DNA of 64,000 nucleotides from CAVRXQ01 sp963838845 (lineage in GTDB: Bacteria > Actinomycetota > Acidimicrobiia > Acidimicrobiales > Bog-793), in assembly GCA_963838845.1 (NCBI GenBank), contig CAWISR010000002.1:558001-622000 (forward strand), read 5' to 3'. Below are positions 1 to 9,177 of the stretch, one piece after another (within the stretch, counting starts at the first letter, position 1; each line of letters opens with the position of its first letter). The notes under the pieces were generated by a model. It did no database searches and was not told the DNA's origin. It saw only the letters and a list, made by a program, of their open reading frames with translations. The position numbers and the translations under genes were made by a program.

Positions 1-664
1 GGGCAAGCGCTTTCGGGCGCCCGGACCTCAGGAGCAAGCCGCCTGCCACGAGCAACGCGCCATGTCCGACGTCGCCGAACATCATTCCGAACATCACGAC
101 ATAAGCGAAGCCTGCGAGCAGCGCCGGATTGAAGTCCGCGTAAGGCACCGTGGCGTAGGTGTCGACGAGCGGCTGAAAAGCTCCCGTCGTTCCTCGGGTC
201 CCGACGAGCGTCGGCGGGACGGTGCCGCGCGGGACCGGCAGCGGGACGACTGCACCCCCGAGTGGTGCGAGACGATCCGCCAGTGCGTCGACGGACGCCG
301 TCGGGGTCCACCCGGCGAGGGCGGCGACGTCGCCGCGCCGTCGGGCGGTCGCTCCTGCCTGCTCGAGCTCTGCCTCGCCGACCAGTTCCGAAAATCGGCC
401 GGCCCGCTCGAGAGTGGCGAGGTCGGGAGGCTCGACGTCAACGCGCGCTGTTTCGGCTGTCTCCCCTCCAGGAGTCGTCGCGCTCAGCTGGCTGACTCGC
501 TCAAGCGCGTCGGTCGCGGGGCCGCGCTCTTCGCCGACGACGTGCTCAAGCTCGACGACGCCCGCGTCGGCAACCGCCACGAGCACTGCTCGCAGCCGGT
601 CCGTTGGCGCGACGATCGAGACGCGGCTCATCGGGACGGGTTCGAAGACGTCACGCCAGGGCAT
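1..664 (-). CDS. ntpI: V/A-type ATPase subunit I, partial (runs off the window)
   Basis: Membrane stator subunit of a V/A-type ATPase, which forms the ion path with the K ring. The visible 221 residues are the soluble N-terminal arm followed by the start of the membrane domain. The family-defining stretch reads PADFNP-like (YADFNPALLAGFAYVVMFG), then MMFGDVGHGALL, which is near-invariant in subunit I. Before it comes the PPTL..T.G..FQPLVDTYA pattern that precedes the first helix. The ATG at 664 overlaps the end of the C subunit by 14 bases; a second ATG lies at 631. The rest of the gene, about two thirds, is beyond the left edge. Confidence 0.85.
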   Translation of the reverse strand, partial: MPWRDVFEPVPMSRVSIVAPTDRLRAVLVAVADAGVVELEHVVGEERGPATDALERVSQLSATTPGGETAETARVDVEPPDLATLERAGRFSELVGEAELEQAGATARRRGDVAALAGWTPTASVDALADRLAPLGGAVVPLPVPRGTVPPTLVGTRGTTGAFQPLVDTYATVPYADFNPALLAGFAYVVMFGMMFGDVGHGALLVAGGLLLRSGRPKALA

Positions 665-1580
665 CGAGTACCCCCAAGAGATCCCCGCCACCGTTCGCCG
701 CGAGCGCGAGCGCAGCGCGAGCCCTGAAGGCGTCTGTGGCGAGGAGTCCTGCCACGCCGATGGCACATGCAGCGTCGGGCGGTGTGCGTGCCGCGAGCGC
801 GGTGGCGCTCGACTCAACAAACGCCCAACGCGACACCTCCGCTCGCCACAGGTCCTCGGGCGCCTCAGCTCCCCGAAGGACACGAGCGGCCACGCGGGGC
901 AAGTGCTGGGGCAGCTCGCTCAGTGCCGTCGCCCGTTGCCAGTTCGGGCCGAGCACGCGGCATGCGTCGCGACGCGCGGATGGACTCAGAGACGACAGCG
1001 CGCCAACCGCCAGCACCCGCGCGAGCACGAGAGCGGCGTCCGAAGTCGCCCAGTCGCCCGCTTCGGGCGCGCCTTCGAGGACGAGGCGAGCCCAGGCGAG
1101 CTGGAGCGCGAGCCGGATCACAGCGGGATCGTCACTGCCGGGATCCCCCCACGGCGACGAGCGCAAGTCGGAACGAACCTCCGCCGCGGTGCGCGCCGCC
1201 AAGATCGCCGTAGACGACAGTGCGAGAGACCCGAGTGCGTACGGTCGGGTAGCCGTCTCGCCGCGAAGTGTCGCCAACTTGCCGACGATGTTGGAGAGTT
1301 CGAACCCAGCAGCTAAAACGCGCAGCGGTCGCGCGCCGAGGGGCGGGCCCCAACCGGCCAGGACTCGCAGATGCCACAGAACGGTGGCCGAGACGGCGTG
1401 TTGCGCAGACGCGAGATCCATGTCGTTCCGGAGCTCGCGTCCATAAGCGGTCGACGCGAGCTTGGCGATGGCGCTTGAGAGGGATGTGCAATGCGCCACT
1501 TCACGGGCCTCATCACGTCCAATCTGGCGCAACGCAAGTCCCCGTCCGCGAACCATCGCCGCCACCCATCCAGTACTCAT
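651..1580 (-). CDS. ntpC: V/A-type ATPase subunit C (AC39-like)
   Basis: Probable central-stalk socket subunit (C/d) linking the rotor to the membrane ring. The 309 residue product is rich in alanine and leucine and mostly helical. It begins with a VRGRGLALRQ-type segment and carries near residue 95 a FELSNIVGKLATLRG stretch that resembles the conserved YD..NLK.LLR motif of AC39 proteins. Overall similarity is weak, so the call leans on position: its ATG overlaps the stop of the stalk gene by ATGA, and subunit I follows directly. Length is close to the family norm of about 320-340 residues. Confidence 0.65.
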   Translation of the reverse strand: MSTGWVAAMVRGRGLALRQIGRDEAREVAHCTSLSSAIAKLASTAYGRELRNDMDLASAQHAVSATVLWHLRVLAGWGPPLGARPLRVLAAGFELSNIVGKLATLRGETATRPYALGSLALSSTAILAARTAAEVRSDLRSSPWGDPGSDDPAVIRLALQLAWARLVLEGAPEAGDWATSDAALVLARVLAVGALSSLSPSARRDACRVLGPNWQRATALSELPQHLPRVAARVLRGAEAPEDLWRAEVSRWAFVESSATALAARTPPDAACAIGVAGLLATDAFRARAALALAANGGGDLLGVLDALA

Positions 1581-2011
1581 CGGTCAAGCGTCCCAAGGGC
1601 AAGGACTTTGCGGACGACGTCGTCGACCAGCGCAGGCGTCCGCTCAGCCGCAGCGCGCTCCACCCGATCGACTTCGCGTTCGGCGGCGGCGAGCAGTGCG
1701 GCGCGCTCGAGGGCAGCACGCGTGAGTACTTCCGTCGCCGCCTCCGCACGCGTCGAGTCCTTGAGCGCTCGAGCGTCGGCGACGATCCGACGTGCTTTGT
1801 CGATGCCAGACGCCCTTCGGCGGTCGGCGTCGCGTTTGGCACGAGCGAGAAGATCCTCAACCTGCTTTTGATCGTCGTCGAGCAGTGCCAGGACTGGCTG
1901 CAGCTCTGCGTCCAGTTCAGCCGAACGGTTCGCGGGCACCGCGAAGGTAACGGGCGCTCCCGGGACGCCATGGAACCGGAACCGGCGGAGAATTTCCCCT
2001 AAAGTCGCCAA
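1577..2011 (-). CDS. V/A-type ATPase peripheral stalk subunit (H/E-like)
   Basis: Predicted peripheral stalk protein of the same V-ATPase. The 144 residue product has a short N-terminal cap (ATLGEILRRFRFHG) followed by a long charged coiled coil, residues about 30-130, rich in Ala, Arg, Glu and Asp (heptads such as RIVADARALKDSTRAEAA). No globular domain is seen, as expected for subunit H/F or E. The start is a TTG at 2011 with an AAGGAG ribosome site 11 bases upstream; a GTG nearby is out of frame. It appears to be the first gene of the operon in this window. It could be subunit H or a short E; sequence alone does not decide. Confidence 0.6.
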   Translation of the reverse strand: MATLGEILRRFRFHGVPGAPVTFAVPANRSAELDAELQPVLALLDDDQKQVEDLLARAKRDADRRRASGIDKARRIVADARALKDSTRAEAATEVLTRAALERAALLAAAEREVDRVERAAAERTPALVDDVVRKVLALGTLDR

Positions 2012-2383
2012 GCGGATTCACTCTCCTTCTTGCGCCCGTTGCCCCTCATCAGGTGAGGGAAGCATCCACGAACGGTCGATCGCGCAGAAAGACTGGCGAA
2101 CGGTCTGGCGCTACCGTTCATGCGCGTCCGTCTTCTTTCGACGCTGAACACGCTTGCTGTTCGAGCGTCCGCGTGTTCAGTCCGCCTGTTTCTGATTCGC
2201 GCTGACGCCCGTCGCGGCGGGGCGGTGTCACGATGTAAACCCTCGTTCTCTGAGGGGTCGATCGCAACCTCGGGTGGATCTACTTCCTTGATCGCTCCCT
2301 GCTGCAGAGTGAATCTCCCATTGCGCGGATCGTTGCGGCGACGGTACCCGCTAGCCGAGCCCGTCCCCAGGGGCACTGCCGCG
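2012..2383. other. Intergenic region upstream of the V-ATPase operon
   Basis: About 370 bases between the TTG start of the stalk subunit and the end of the universal stress gene. It should contain the promoter for the ATPase operon. The only clear element is the AAGGAG ribosome site on the minus strand near 2023-2030. Open frames here have no recognisable protein character. No tRNA or strong hairpin was seen. Confidence 0.4.
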
Positions 2384-2851
2384 CTAGCTTTCTTCTCGCG
2401 CGACGAGGACTGAGCATTTGGCATGGCGAACGCAGTTCTCGCCCACCGAACCGAGCAACAGTCCGGCGAATCCCCCGTAACCTCGGTGCCCAACGACGAG
2501 GAGATGTGCGGTGCGCGACTCATTGACGAGCACCTCTGTTGGATGACCGTGAATCACTTTCATCACGACCCCGGCTGCGCGTGCGGGATCAAGAACTCTG
2601 CGGACACTTCGTTCAAGGGTACGACGCGCCTCGTTCTCGAGATCAGCAGCGCCCCCAGGGAAGAAGCCGAAACCGAACTGGTGCTCCCATGCGATCACTG
2701 CGTGCACCTCGCCGTCGCAAAGCGAGGCGTACCGTGTCGCCCAGCGAAGCGCCTCCAAGCTCTCGGATGAGCCATCCACACCGACCACGATGATCGGTTT
2801 GCTCGGCGGATGCTGCGTCACGGTCGCCATGTCGCGGGACGAAGCGCTCAC
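2384..2851 (-). CDS. Universal stress protein, UspA family
   Basis: Cytosolic nucleotide-binding stress protein with a single Usp domain of 155 residues. The N-terminal strand reads IIVVGVDGSSESLEAL, the typical beta1 with the ligand Asp. The C-terminal ATP-binding pattern G-x2-G-x9-G-S is present as GHRGYGGFAGLLLGSVG, so it belongs to the ATP-binding subclass. The start is a GTG at 2851; an ATG at 2830 is an alternative. It is transcribed alone. Such proteins are often induced by starvation or hypoxia in actinobacteria, but nothing in this sequence shows its regulation. Confidence 0.9.
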   Translation of the reverse strand: MSASSRDMATVTQHPPSKPIIVVGVDGSSESLEALRWATRYASLCDGEVHAVIAWEHQFGFGFFPGGAADLENEARRTLERSVRRVLDPARAAGVVMKVIHGHPTEVLVNESRTAHLLVVGHRGYGGFAGLLLGSVGENCVRHAKCSVLVAREES

Positions 2852-3513
2852 CGTGAGACCTCTGGCGAGTCGTGAGATTCCCCAACGAGATTGGCGTCCG
2901 TTGAGCGGACTCGGCAGTCTTCGCTGGTAGCCCGGCCGTAGGTGGCCTGCCAGTAGCTCATCGCGCCAGCATGGATGACCGCCGATCGCCCGCCAAGGGC
3001 TGAACGACCCGCCAATTGGGCTGGCCGTGAAGGGAGATCCTGGCGTTTCCCCTGGATTCAGGTGTGCGGGAGCTCCTGCTCGATGATCGACTTGAGCAAC
3101 GCCGGTGGAGAGACGATCGTGTCGACCCCCGCATCAGGTCAGTGAAGCGCGAGAACAGACTCCCGATGAATATCGATTCGACGAATCGCGTGTGGCCGCG
3201 GTCACGAAGCGGTCACAGATGCTTGCGGACTGATGGGGACAGGCCATCAGATTGTCGTCATAAAAAAGGACTGATGGAGCCGCAACCAGGACGCTTGCGG
3301 AAAGCAAGGACCACGCCGGACGGCTCCAGCGGGAGTTCGAATCCCACTCCGGGCACACTGTCTTTGCGTGTCAGAGAGTTGAGGAGGCGGCGAACCGGTC
3401 CCGGTGGTCACAGCTTGGTCACAAGAGGGCGGCGTTGAACTGAGTGTGACGCTCAGGGCCGAAGCGGCGTATCGCATGATTACGCGAGTCGAGCGCCGCC
3501 TGTCACGGCGACG
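2852..3513. other. Gene-free region carrying repeat copy 1 and a possible gene remnant
   Basis: About 660 bases without a convincing gene. On the minus strand at 3060-3134 a 24-codon open stretch ending in TGA reads like a protein C-terminus (VDTIVSPPALLKSIIEQEL), but an in-frame stop lies directly upstream. It may be the remnant of a lost gene. Direct repeat copy 1 (3163-3354) fills the middle. Downstream of the repeat are two close GGTCACA/GGTCACAA words (about 3406-3424). Nothing else is recognised. Confidence 0.4.
3163..3354 (+). repeat. Direct repeat, copy 1 (structured, tRNA-3'-end-like tail)
   Basis: 192 bp element repeated in the same orientation at 8500-8690. By eye the copies differ at 14 positions plus three single-base gaps, about 91% identity. 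A 61 base core (3268-3328) is identical. Within the core, arms TGGAGCCG (3275-3282) and CGGCTCCA (3321-3328) can pair and enclose a small CTTGC/GCAAG hairpin. The tail resembles the 3' part of a tRNA (GAGTTCGAATCCC followed by ACTCCGGGC), but its T-stem has two mismatches and no matching acceptor strand exists upstream. It could be an attachment-site or tRNA-derived repeat. Confidence 0.75.
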
Positions 3514-4179
3514 TCAGGAAGAAAGAAGCACCGACCCCCGGGGTCCGTCTGGAACGAGCGCGTAACGCGCGTCCGCCCGTTCGACGAGTTCTGCTGCGTG
3601 TGAAACGCAGAAGATGCTCGCCCCTCGGACTCGCGCCTCGAAGATCACCTCGCACACGCGCAACCGGTTGTCAGCATCGAGGCCGGCGGCCGGCTCGTCG
3701 AGGACGAACGCGTGTGCTTCGAGGGCGAACGCCCGGGCGATGACAATGCGCTGCCGTTGGCCGCCGGATAGCTCGACGACCAGACGATCGGCGAGCGGTG
3801 CGAGACCGAACACGTCGAGCCATTGCCCTGCGCGCTCATGCACCCAAGCCTTCTCAATTCCGAGTTCCTGGAGAGGCAGGCCGACGGTCTCTTCTGCGGT
3901 CAACGTTCCGACGAGGACGTCTTCTTGTGGCGCGTAGGCGATCTGGACCGTCGTGTTGCCGGAGTGCGCGATCTCGATGCCGTCGAGGAGCGCCTCTCCG
4001 CGCGCTGGTCTCAGCACACCAGCGAATATGCCGGCCAGCACGGACTTGCCAGAGCCGGACGGTCCCGAAACGACGGCGAGCGTGCCCGGCTGGACAGTGA
4101 GATCGATGCCGTCGAAGAGCGGTCCCGCAGGACCGTCGAATCCGACCCCACAGAGTTCGAATCCTGAAGCCGTGCTCAC
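3514..4179 (-). CDS. ABC transporter ATP-binding protein
   Basis: Complete 221 residue nucleotide-binding subunit of an ABC exporter, intact unlike its two upstream partners. It has Walker A GPSGSGKS near residue 39, a Q-loop region AYAPQED, signature LSGGQRQR, Walker B AFVLDEP and the switch His in FCVSHAAEL. Its ATG at 4179 overlaps the stop of the frameshifted ATPase (ATGA). With that second ATPase and the FtsX-type permease it forms a LolCDE/MacB-like set. The substrate is unknown; this arrangement usually exports peptides, lipids or antibiotics. Confidence 0.9.
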   Translation of the reverse strand: MSTASGFELCGVGFDGPAGPLFDGIDLTVQPGTLAVVSGPSGSGKSVLAGIFAGVLRPARGEALLDGIEIAHSGNTTVQIAYAPQEDVLVGTLTAEETVGLPLQELGIEKAWVHERAGQWLDVFGLAPLADRLVVELSGGQRQRIVIARAFALEAHAFVLDEPAAGLDADNRLRVCEVIFEARVRGASIFCVSHAAELVERADARYALVPDGPRGSVLLSS

Positions 4180-5046
4180 CTCGCGCTCTCATCGGTGAGA
4201 CGCAGCTCCACGCTGTCCTCTCGGCGCACGACGCGGACGAGACTGCCCGGTGGAAGGAGTTCGAGCGCGTCATCGGTGAGCCGCAACGTGCCGTCGCGCC
4301 CGATCAATGCGTAGTCCCTCCCGTGGCGGCCCTCCGCCCCGATCCGGCCGTCGAGAATCGTGAGGGTCCGGGGGAATCGCGTCGCGACCTCCGCTTCATG
4401 GGTGACGACGACGAGGGTCATCCCCAGTTCGTCGTGGATGCGAACGAGCGTGTCGATGACGACATCGCGGCTAGCCGGGTCTAGCTGGCTCGTCGGCTCG
4501 TCAACGAGGAGAAGTCTTGGGCTCATCGCAACACCGCTTACGAGGGCAAGCCTTTGCAGTTCGCCCGCCGAGAGTTGCTCGGCGCGCACGTCTGCGATGC
4601 TCTCCATGGAGAACATCGCGAGCAGCTCATCGGCATCGTGATCGATTCGCGCGCCGCGCTTCGCGCGCACCGTATTGCGCGAACGACACGTTTTGGACCG
4701 ATGTCACATAGGGGAGCAAGTTGGCCGCCGCGCCCTGCACCACGAGCGAGATCTCGCGGGACCGCAGACGCGCGACCGCCTCGGCACTCATCTTCCCGAG
4801 TTCGTTCGGTCCGACGCGGACAATGCCGGCGGATGCTTTGAACTCGCCCGCGAGGAGCGAGAGCATCGTCGACTTGCCCGCGCCCGATGGACCCAGGAGC
4901 GCGATCGCCTCTCCTGCTTCGATGTCTAGGTCGACGCCGCGTAACGCGACGACGTCACCTTCAGGCGATGGGTACAGGTGAACGACCCCGGCGAGCCGGA
5001 CATCGACTCCGAGCTCATTCGCCGCGCGCTCTGCCGAAAGGGTCAT
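4176..5046 (-). pseudogene. ABC transporter ATPase, broken by a +1 frameshift
   Basis: The N-terminal half lies in the frame starting with ATG at 5046 (MTLSAERAANELG, Walker A GPSGAGKS, Q-loop region SLVVQGAAANLLPYV). The C-terminal half lies in another frame ending at 4176 (signature LSAGELQR, Walker B LLLVDEP, switch His VVVTHEAE). The span is 871 bases, one more than a multiple of three. The frame is lost in a GC-rich repetitive stretch at about 4645-4670, between FAQYGAREARR and RIDHDADELLAMF. All catalytic motifs survive on both sides, so this is either a recent mutation or a sequencing error. The start overlaps the permease stop (ATGA). Confidence 0.8.
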
Positions 5047-8000
5047 CGTCTTGTCCGCCGCGAGCCGAGGGCCGCCGCGAGCATGAGCCAGCTCATGACG
5101 ACGGCCCCGAGTGCGAGGACTCCGGCGAACGCTCCCAGGGCGGCGAACAGGGTCCCGACCGGGATCGCGTGCACTACCGGGAAGCCCCGCGAGCCGGCGA
5201 TGAATTGCGGCAGCGATGGCAGCGCCAGTTGGTCGGCCCCGAAACCGATCGCCCCGCCGATCACGAGCGCGACCGTCAAGATGAGGGCGTTTTCGAGCAC
5301 GAGCGACCGGCCGATCGTCGAGCGTCTGATGCTGGCATTGGCGAGCGATGTGATCTCGCCGCGCCGCCGGCGACCCTCGGCGCTCGTCGCGAAGATCACC
5401 GCGCCGACGGCGAGCAAAGCGGCGATCGGGGTGACGACAAGAGCCAGGTCGTACGAACTGGCAATGCCGGTGCGGCCGAGGGTCGCCGCGCGCGCCGGGG
5501 CAGTCGTCGTTCGCCCGATCGTGTAGCCGTCGCGACGGAGTCGGTCGAGAATTCTCGGGCTGGCATCCGCGGTGAGCCACACCTCGTCGGTCGTGTACAA
5601 GGCCTGCTGGGTCAGCGCCCGATCGGCGAGCGTGAGGTCCATCAGCGCCGCGTCTTGTCCTACGTTCGGCAGCGCCGGGACTTGGGCGACCTCTCGCAGG
5701 TTGATCGACGTGCCGTCGAGGTCTTCATAGGGGATCCTGTTGTTCGGCGGCTGTGGGGCACTCACCGAGGCGAGTTCGTCGGTCACGACCGCCGGGAACA
5801 ACGCCGGCACGTCGGCAGGCGCGGCAACGATGCCTCCAGCTCCGAGGTCGACCTCGGGAATGATGAAGCTAACCCCCGAAGGTTTCGACGAATCGATCGA
5901 GAACCCGGAAGTCTCCGTGCGCCACGACCCGGGAACCCCTTCCCCGAAGCGAACCGGTCGCCAGGCGCCCGGGTCTCTCACCGAGATCTGTCCGATCGTG
6001 AACGTGATCGGACGGCTGCTCGTCACGATCGCCGTGGGGAATCCGGGGTTCAGGCTCACGAGTCGGCACGCGCTTGAGCACGCGCCCTCGAGAGGGACGA
6101 CGTAGTCGCGCAATCCGGCGCGGACCGTCACTTCGTAGGTATCGACGACTTCGTATGTCGGGTCGTAGAGCGAGAGGCCGACGGTCAATGGCGCTGTGTT
6201 CGGCGAAACGTAGATCCGCAATCGGAGCGCGGAACCGGAGAACGTGACGGCAGCATGCGTCGGCGGATTGAGTTCGCGGGCGATGGCGCGAAGCGATGCT
6301 CGCGAGAGCCTTGAGGGCCAGGCCGCGACGGCCGCGAGACGGGTCGAGTCGACCGCCAAAAGCTCGCCGCTCGGCGCTGACGACAACACGACGGCCATCG
6401 CCTGGTGCTTCGACGGATCGGCCTTGCGCACATCTGAGACGAAGTCGGCCCCCTTTGGTGGCGTCACGATGACGACGCGATCCGCACCGGTCTCGAAGGA
6501 TGCCGCTGAGGATCGGTTCTCAGCGGCTAAGGCGTACGCCCCGATCGCAAACAGCACGACGCCGACGGCCGCGGTGAGCGGCAGGAGCCGCCGCAGCATC
6601 TCCGGGCGTCGCGCGACCTGTCGGAAGGCAAGGAACCATGCGACCTTCCGTGAACCTCTCGTCGCTCGCACGGCGAGGGAAAAGATGAAGCCAAAGAGTC
6701 TCAGGCCGATGATCGCCGCACCGAGAGCAAGCAGACCAGGAGCGATCGCGGCGAGCGGACTGGTGTGCGACCCGTTCAATGCGCCGCTCGTTGTCACGGC
6801 GATCAGCCCGGCGAGGGCTAGCGCGACTCCGGCGGCGTCCAGCGCGATCGCGGCGACATTGGCGCGAACGCGAAGAAGACTGCGTCTCGGAGCGCCGCCA
6901 CAACGAATAAGACGCAAGCGTCGCGGCGAGCACCGCCGCGACGTAACCTCCGACGCCCGCGGCGACCGAGGGCCAGGTGAGCGTGACCGAGGTTCCCGCC
7001 GCGAAGAAGGAGCTGCCGATGTCTCTCAATACCAGCCAGGCAACGAGCACCCCGACGGGAAGCGCAGCGGTCGCAAGGGCGATCGGCTCGCTCACCGCCA
7101 GCGCGAGCAGCGTGGAGCGCGGGAACCCGCGCCGCCGGGCGAAGTCCGCCTCGAGTCGACGCGCGTTCGCGCTCGATCGCCCGAGCACGTAGAGGACCAA
7201 GAGCGCGAGCAGGACGACCTGCAGGTCGATCGACAAGATGATCGGCAGGATGGTGCCGTCGTCGTTGCTCGCTGCAGTCATCTCCGACGGCAGACTCGTC
7301 GAGACCTGCAGCGCGTAATCGTGGAACAGCTTCGAGCGGATCGAGGCAATCACGCCCGGGATCACGCCTCGATTCCGCACCACGCTTGCCATGTTCCAGG
7401 GAATCGACGACGAGAATGTGAATGCACTGTTCGTTAGCACGGTCCGCCTGTACACGAATTTCGTTCCTGCGATCCTGAGGACAGTCGGAGTGGTCGCGAT
7501 GATTGCGTCGAGGGTCGGCGCCGCAGAAGACCCCGTTCCGTACGGGAAGTAATCGCCTCCTGCCCAATACACGGTGTCGACCGATGAGGGCGGCTGGTAG
7601 ATGCCGACGATGACCGCGGTTGTCGTTTTCGTCGGTCCCTTTAACCCGGTCGTGCCTTGGGGAGTATTGAACAACGCCTCAGCCGTAGTCTTTATGGGAA
7701 TCGTTTCGCCGATCGTGCGATGAATAAAGGAGGCAGAGCGATCGCTCAACGCGACCTCAAGTCCTCCGTTCGGGCAGCGTCCCGCGACGAAGTGCAGGTG
7801 GTGGCAGACCCCGGTGCGCCCGACGAGATCGGCGGCGTAGGGCTGTCCTTTGTTGGCTGTGAGATTGACTCCGAGGTCGGTCGTGAGGATCGGGTTTCCG
7901 AGCAGACCGTGGCCGGCGATCTTGACGGCGGCGTCCGATGCGGCGGCGACGCGAGCCTCCGTGTTGAGGATGTCGTTGACGATGACGAGGTTCGATTCTC

Positions 8001-8193
8001 CCGCGGGTGCCGAGGCGAGCACGCCAGATAACGCTGAGCTGTCCGCTGACTGGAGGAACATCGGGCCGATCGCTGCACCGGCGATTGCCAACGTCGCCAC
8101 GACGAAGAGCATCGCCGCGGACCCGAACCGCCATCGCAGCCCGCGCCAGAGGACTTGCCACTTGATCGCCCGACTCCCGCTGGCTTTATTCAC
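5043..8193 (-). pseudogene. FtsX-type ABC permease, broken by a +1 frameshift
   Basis: Large MacB/FtsX-like permease of about 1050 codons. The N-terminal half starts at ATG 8193 with a membrane anchor (AAMLFVVATLAIAGAAIGP), then a long extracellular domain and three or more helices up to LAATLASYSLWRR. The C-terminal half continues in another frame from RRSLLRVRANVAAIALDAAG, with further helices, a second extracellular domain and the closing FtsX helices. The span is 3151 bases, one over a multiple of three, and the shift lies at about 6875-6900. Apart from this shift both halves are open, so decay is recent or the extra base is an error. Confidence 0.75.
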
Positions 8194-8709
8194 GGGCTAA
8201 TCCCCAACGAGCGCCGGCATCAACGCGCAACATGACTCGAACTATTGCGATTGTAATTACGTGCAAACGGACCTCCGTGGCGGTCGAACCGCGTATGCGC
8301 CTGTTGAGGCTCAGGAGCCGCCTCCCACGGTCATACACACTTTGCGCAGTCCACCCGCGACAGCCCGAACATCCAATCCTGCGCTGAGGAGGAAGTGTTC
8401 AAGACTCGCTCCGCTCGACGGATCGGGAGTCGAAGACGCGTCCCATAATGCCGCGAACGCTGCGGGATGGAACGCGTGCCCGATCGTCGGGTCAGTCTGC
8501 CGATCAATATCGACCCGAGAAATCGCGTGTGCCGCGATCACGAACGGTCACAGATGCTCGCGGATTGATGTGGACACGCCATCAGATTGTCGTCACAAAA
8601 AAGGGACTGATGGAGCCGCAACCAGGACGCTTGCGGAAAGCAAGGACCACGCCGGACGGCTCCAATGGGAGTTCGGATCCCACTCCGGGCTCCGAACATT
8701 GGCTGAACC
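8194..8709. other. Gene-free region carrying repeat copy 2
   Basis: About 515 bases between the permease start and the cupin gene. The first 80 bases should hold the promoter of the exporter block: read on the minus strand there is a TTGCAC word near 8259-8264 with AT-richer DNA after it, but no convincing -10. An open frame on the minus strand at 8311-8541 (76 codons) has mixed protein-like composition and no recognisable family; it partly overlaps the repeat, so I do not call it a gene. Direct repeat copy 2 occupies 8500-8690. Confidence 0.4.
8500..8690 (+). repeat. Direct repeat, copy 2
   Basis: Second copy of the element at 3163-3354, same orientation. The 61 base identical core is 8604-8664, with the pairing arms TGGAGCCG (8611-8618) and CGGCTCCA (8657-8664). 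The downstream hairpin arms GGGA and TCCC are kept although the loop changes from GTTCGAA to GTTCGGA. Together the copies bracket the 5 kb exporter block. Confidence 0.75.
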
Positions 8710-9117
8710 TCAACGTTCACTCGAATCCGTCGCCACCGCCTCGACGTCTTGAGGCCCGTCGAAGATCGCGACGAAGAGGCAGTCCTCGTCGCCGGATGGC
8801 GCGTGGTGCATCACCGTGCCGGCGGGAAAGTGAGCGTAGGAGCCTGGCCCGAGTAGCTCGCCGTTCGCTTCCAGTTTCCCCTCGAGCACGATGAAGGTGT
8901 GGGCCGCGGTGTGCCGGTGCCTTCTCGCCTGCAAGCCGGCGGGGTAGCGGATCAGGTAGTGCTCGGCACCGGTGTTTGGGTTGCGGTAGAGCAAACACAC
9001 GCCGATCGGTCGGTCGTAGATCTCGACCCGGGATTCGCGCAGTTCCTGGGTTGCGAGTTTGTCGAGGAGCACCGGATCAAGAACCCCAGTTGCCGTGTCT
9101 GCGTGGTGGTCGGTCAC
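8710..9117 (-). CDS. Small cupin-domain protein
   Basis: 135 residue single-domain cupin. The first cupin motif is recognisable as RHRHTAAHTFIVLEGKL, giving the metal ligands H-x-H and a downstream Glu, followed by GPGSYAHFPAGTVMHH, which supplies the second-motif His. Such small cupins are metal-dependent dioxygenase-like or sensor (ChrR-like) proteins; no substrate can be named. The frame stays open far upstream, but the upstream part has no protein character, so I chose the GTG at 9117 (VTDHHADTATG). No clear ribosome site precedes it. The gene is divergent from the YjbQ gene. Confidence 0.75.
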   Translation of the reverse strand: MTDHHADTATGVLDPVLLDKLATQELRESRVEIYDRPIGVCLLYRNPNTGAEHYLIRYPAGLQARRHRHTAAHTFIVLEGKLEANGELLGPGSYAHFPAGTVMHHAPSGDEDCLFVAIFDGPQDVEAVATDSSER

Positions 9118-9177
9118 GGAGGGATCGTATTTGCCGACGAAAAGTGACGTCCCTCGAGATGGGCGAGGAGGAATGCA

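Noticed and set aside
3268..3354. Possible tRNA gene in the repeat (GTTCGAATCCC)
   Set aside because: The T-stem would have two mismatches, no seven base acceptor complement of ACTCCGG exists upstream, and no anticodon loop with a U33 fits. Kept as a tRNA-like tail only.
8311..8541. 76-codon minus-strand frame with partly protein-like sequence
   Set aside because: No recognisable family, no ribosome site and overlap with the direct repeat. Might be a gene remnant but not supportable.
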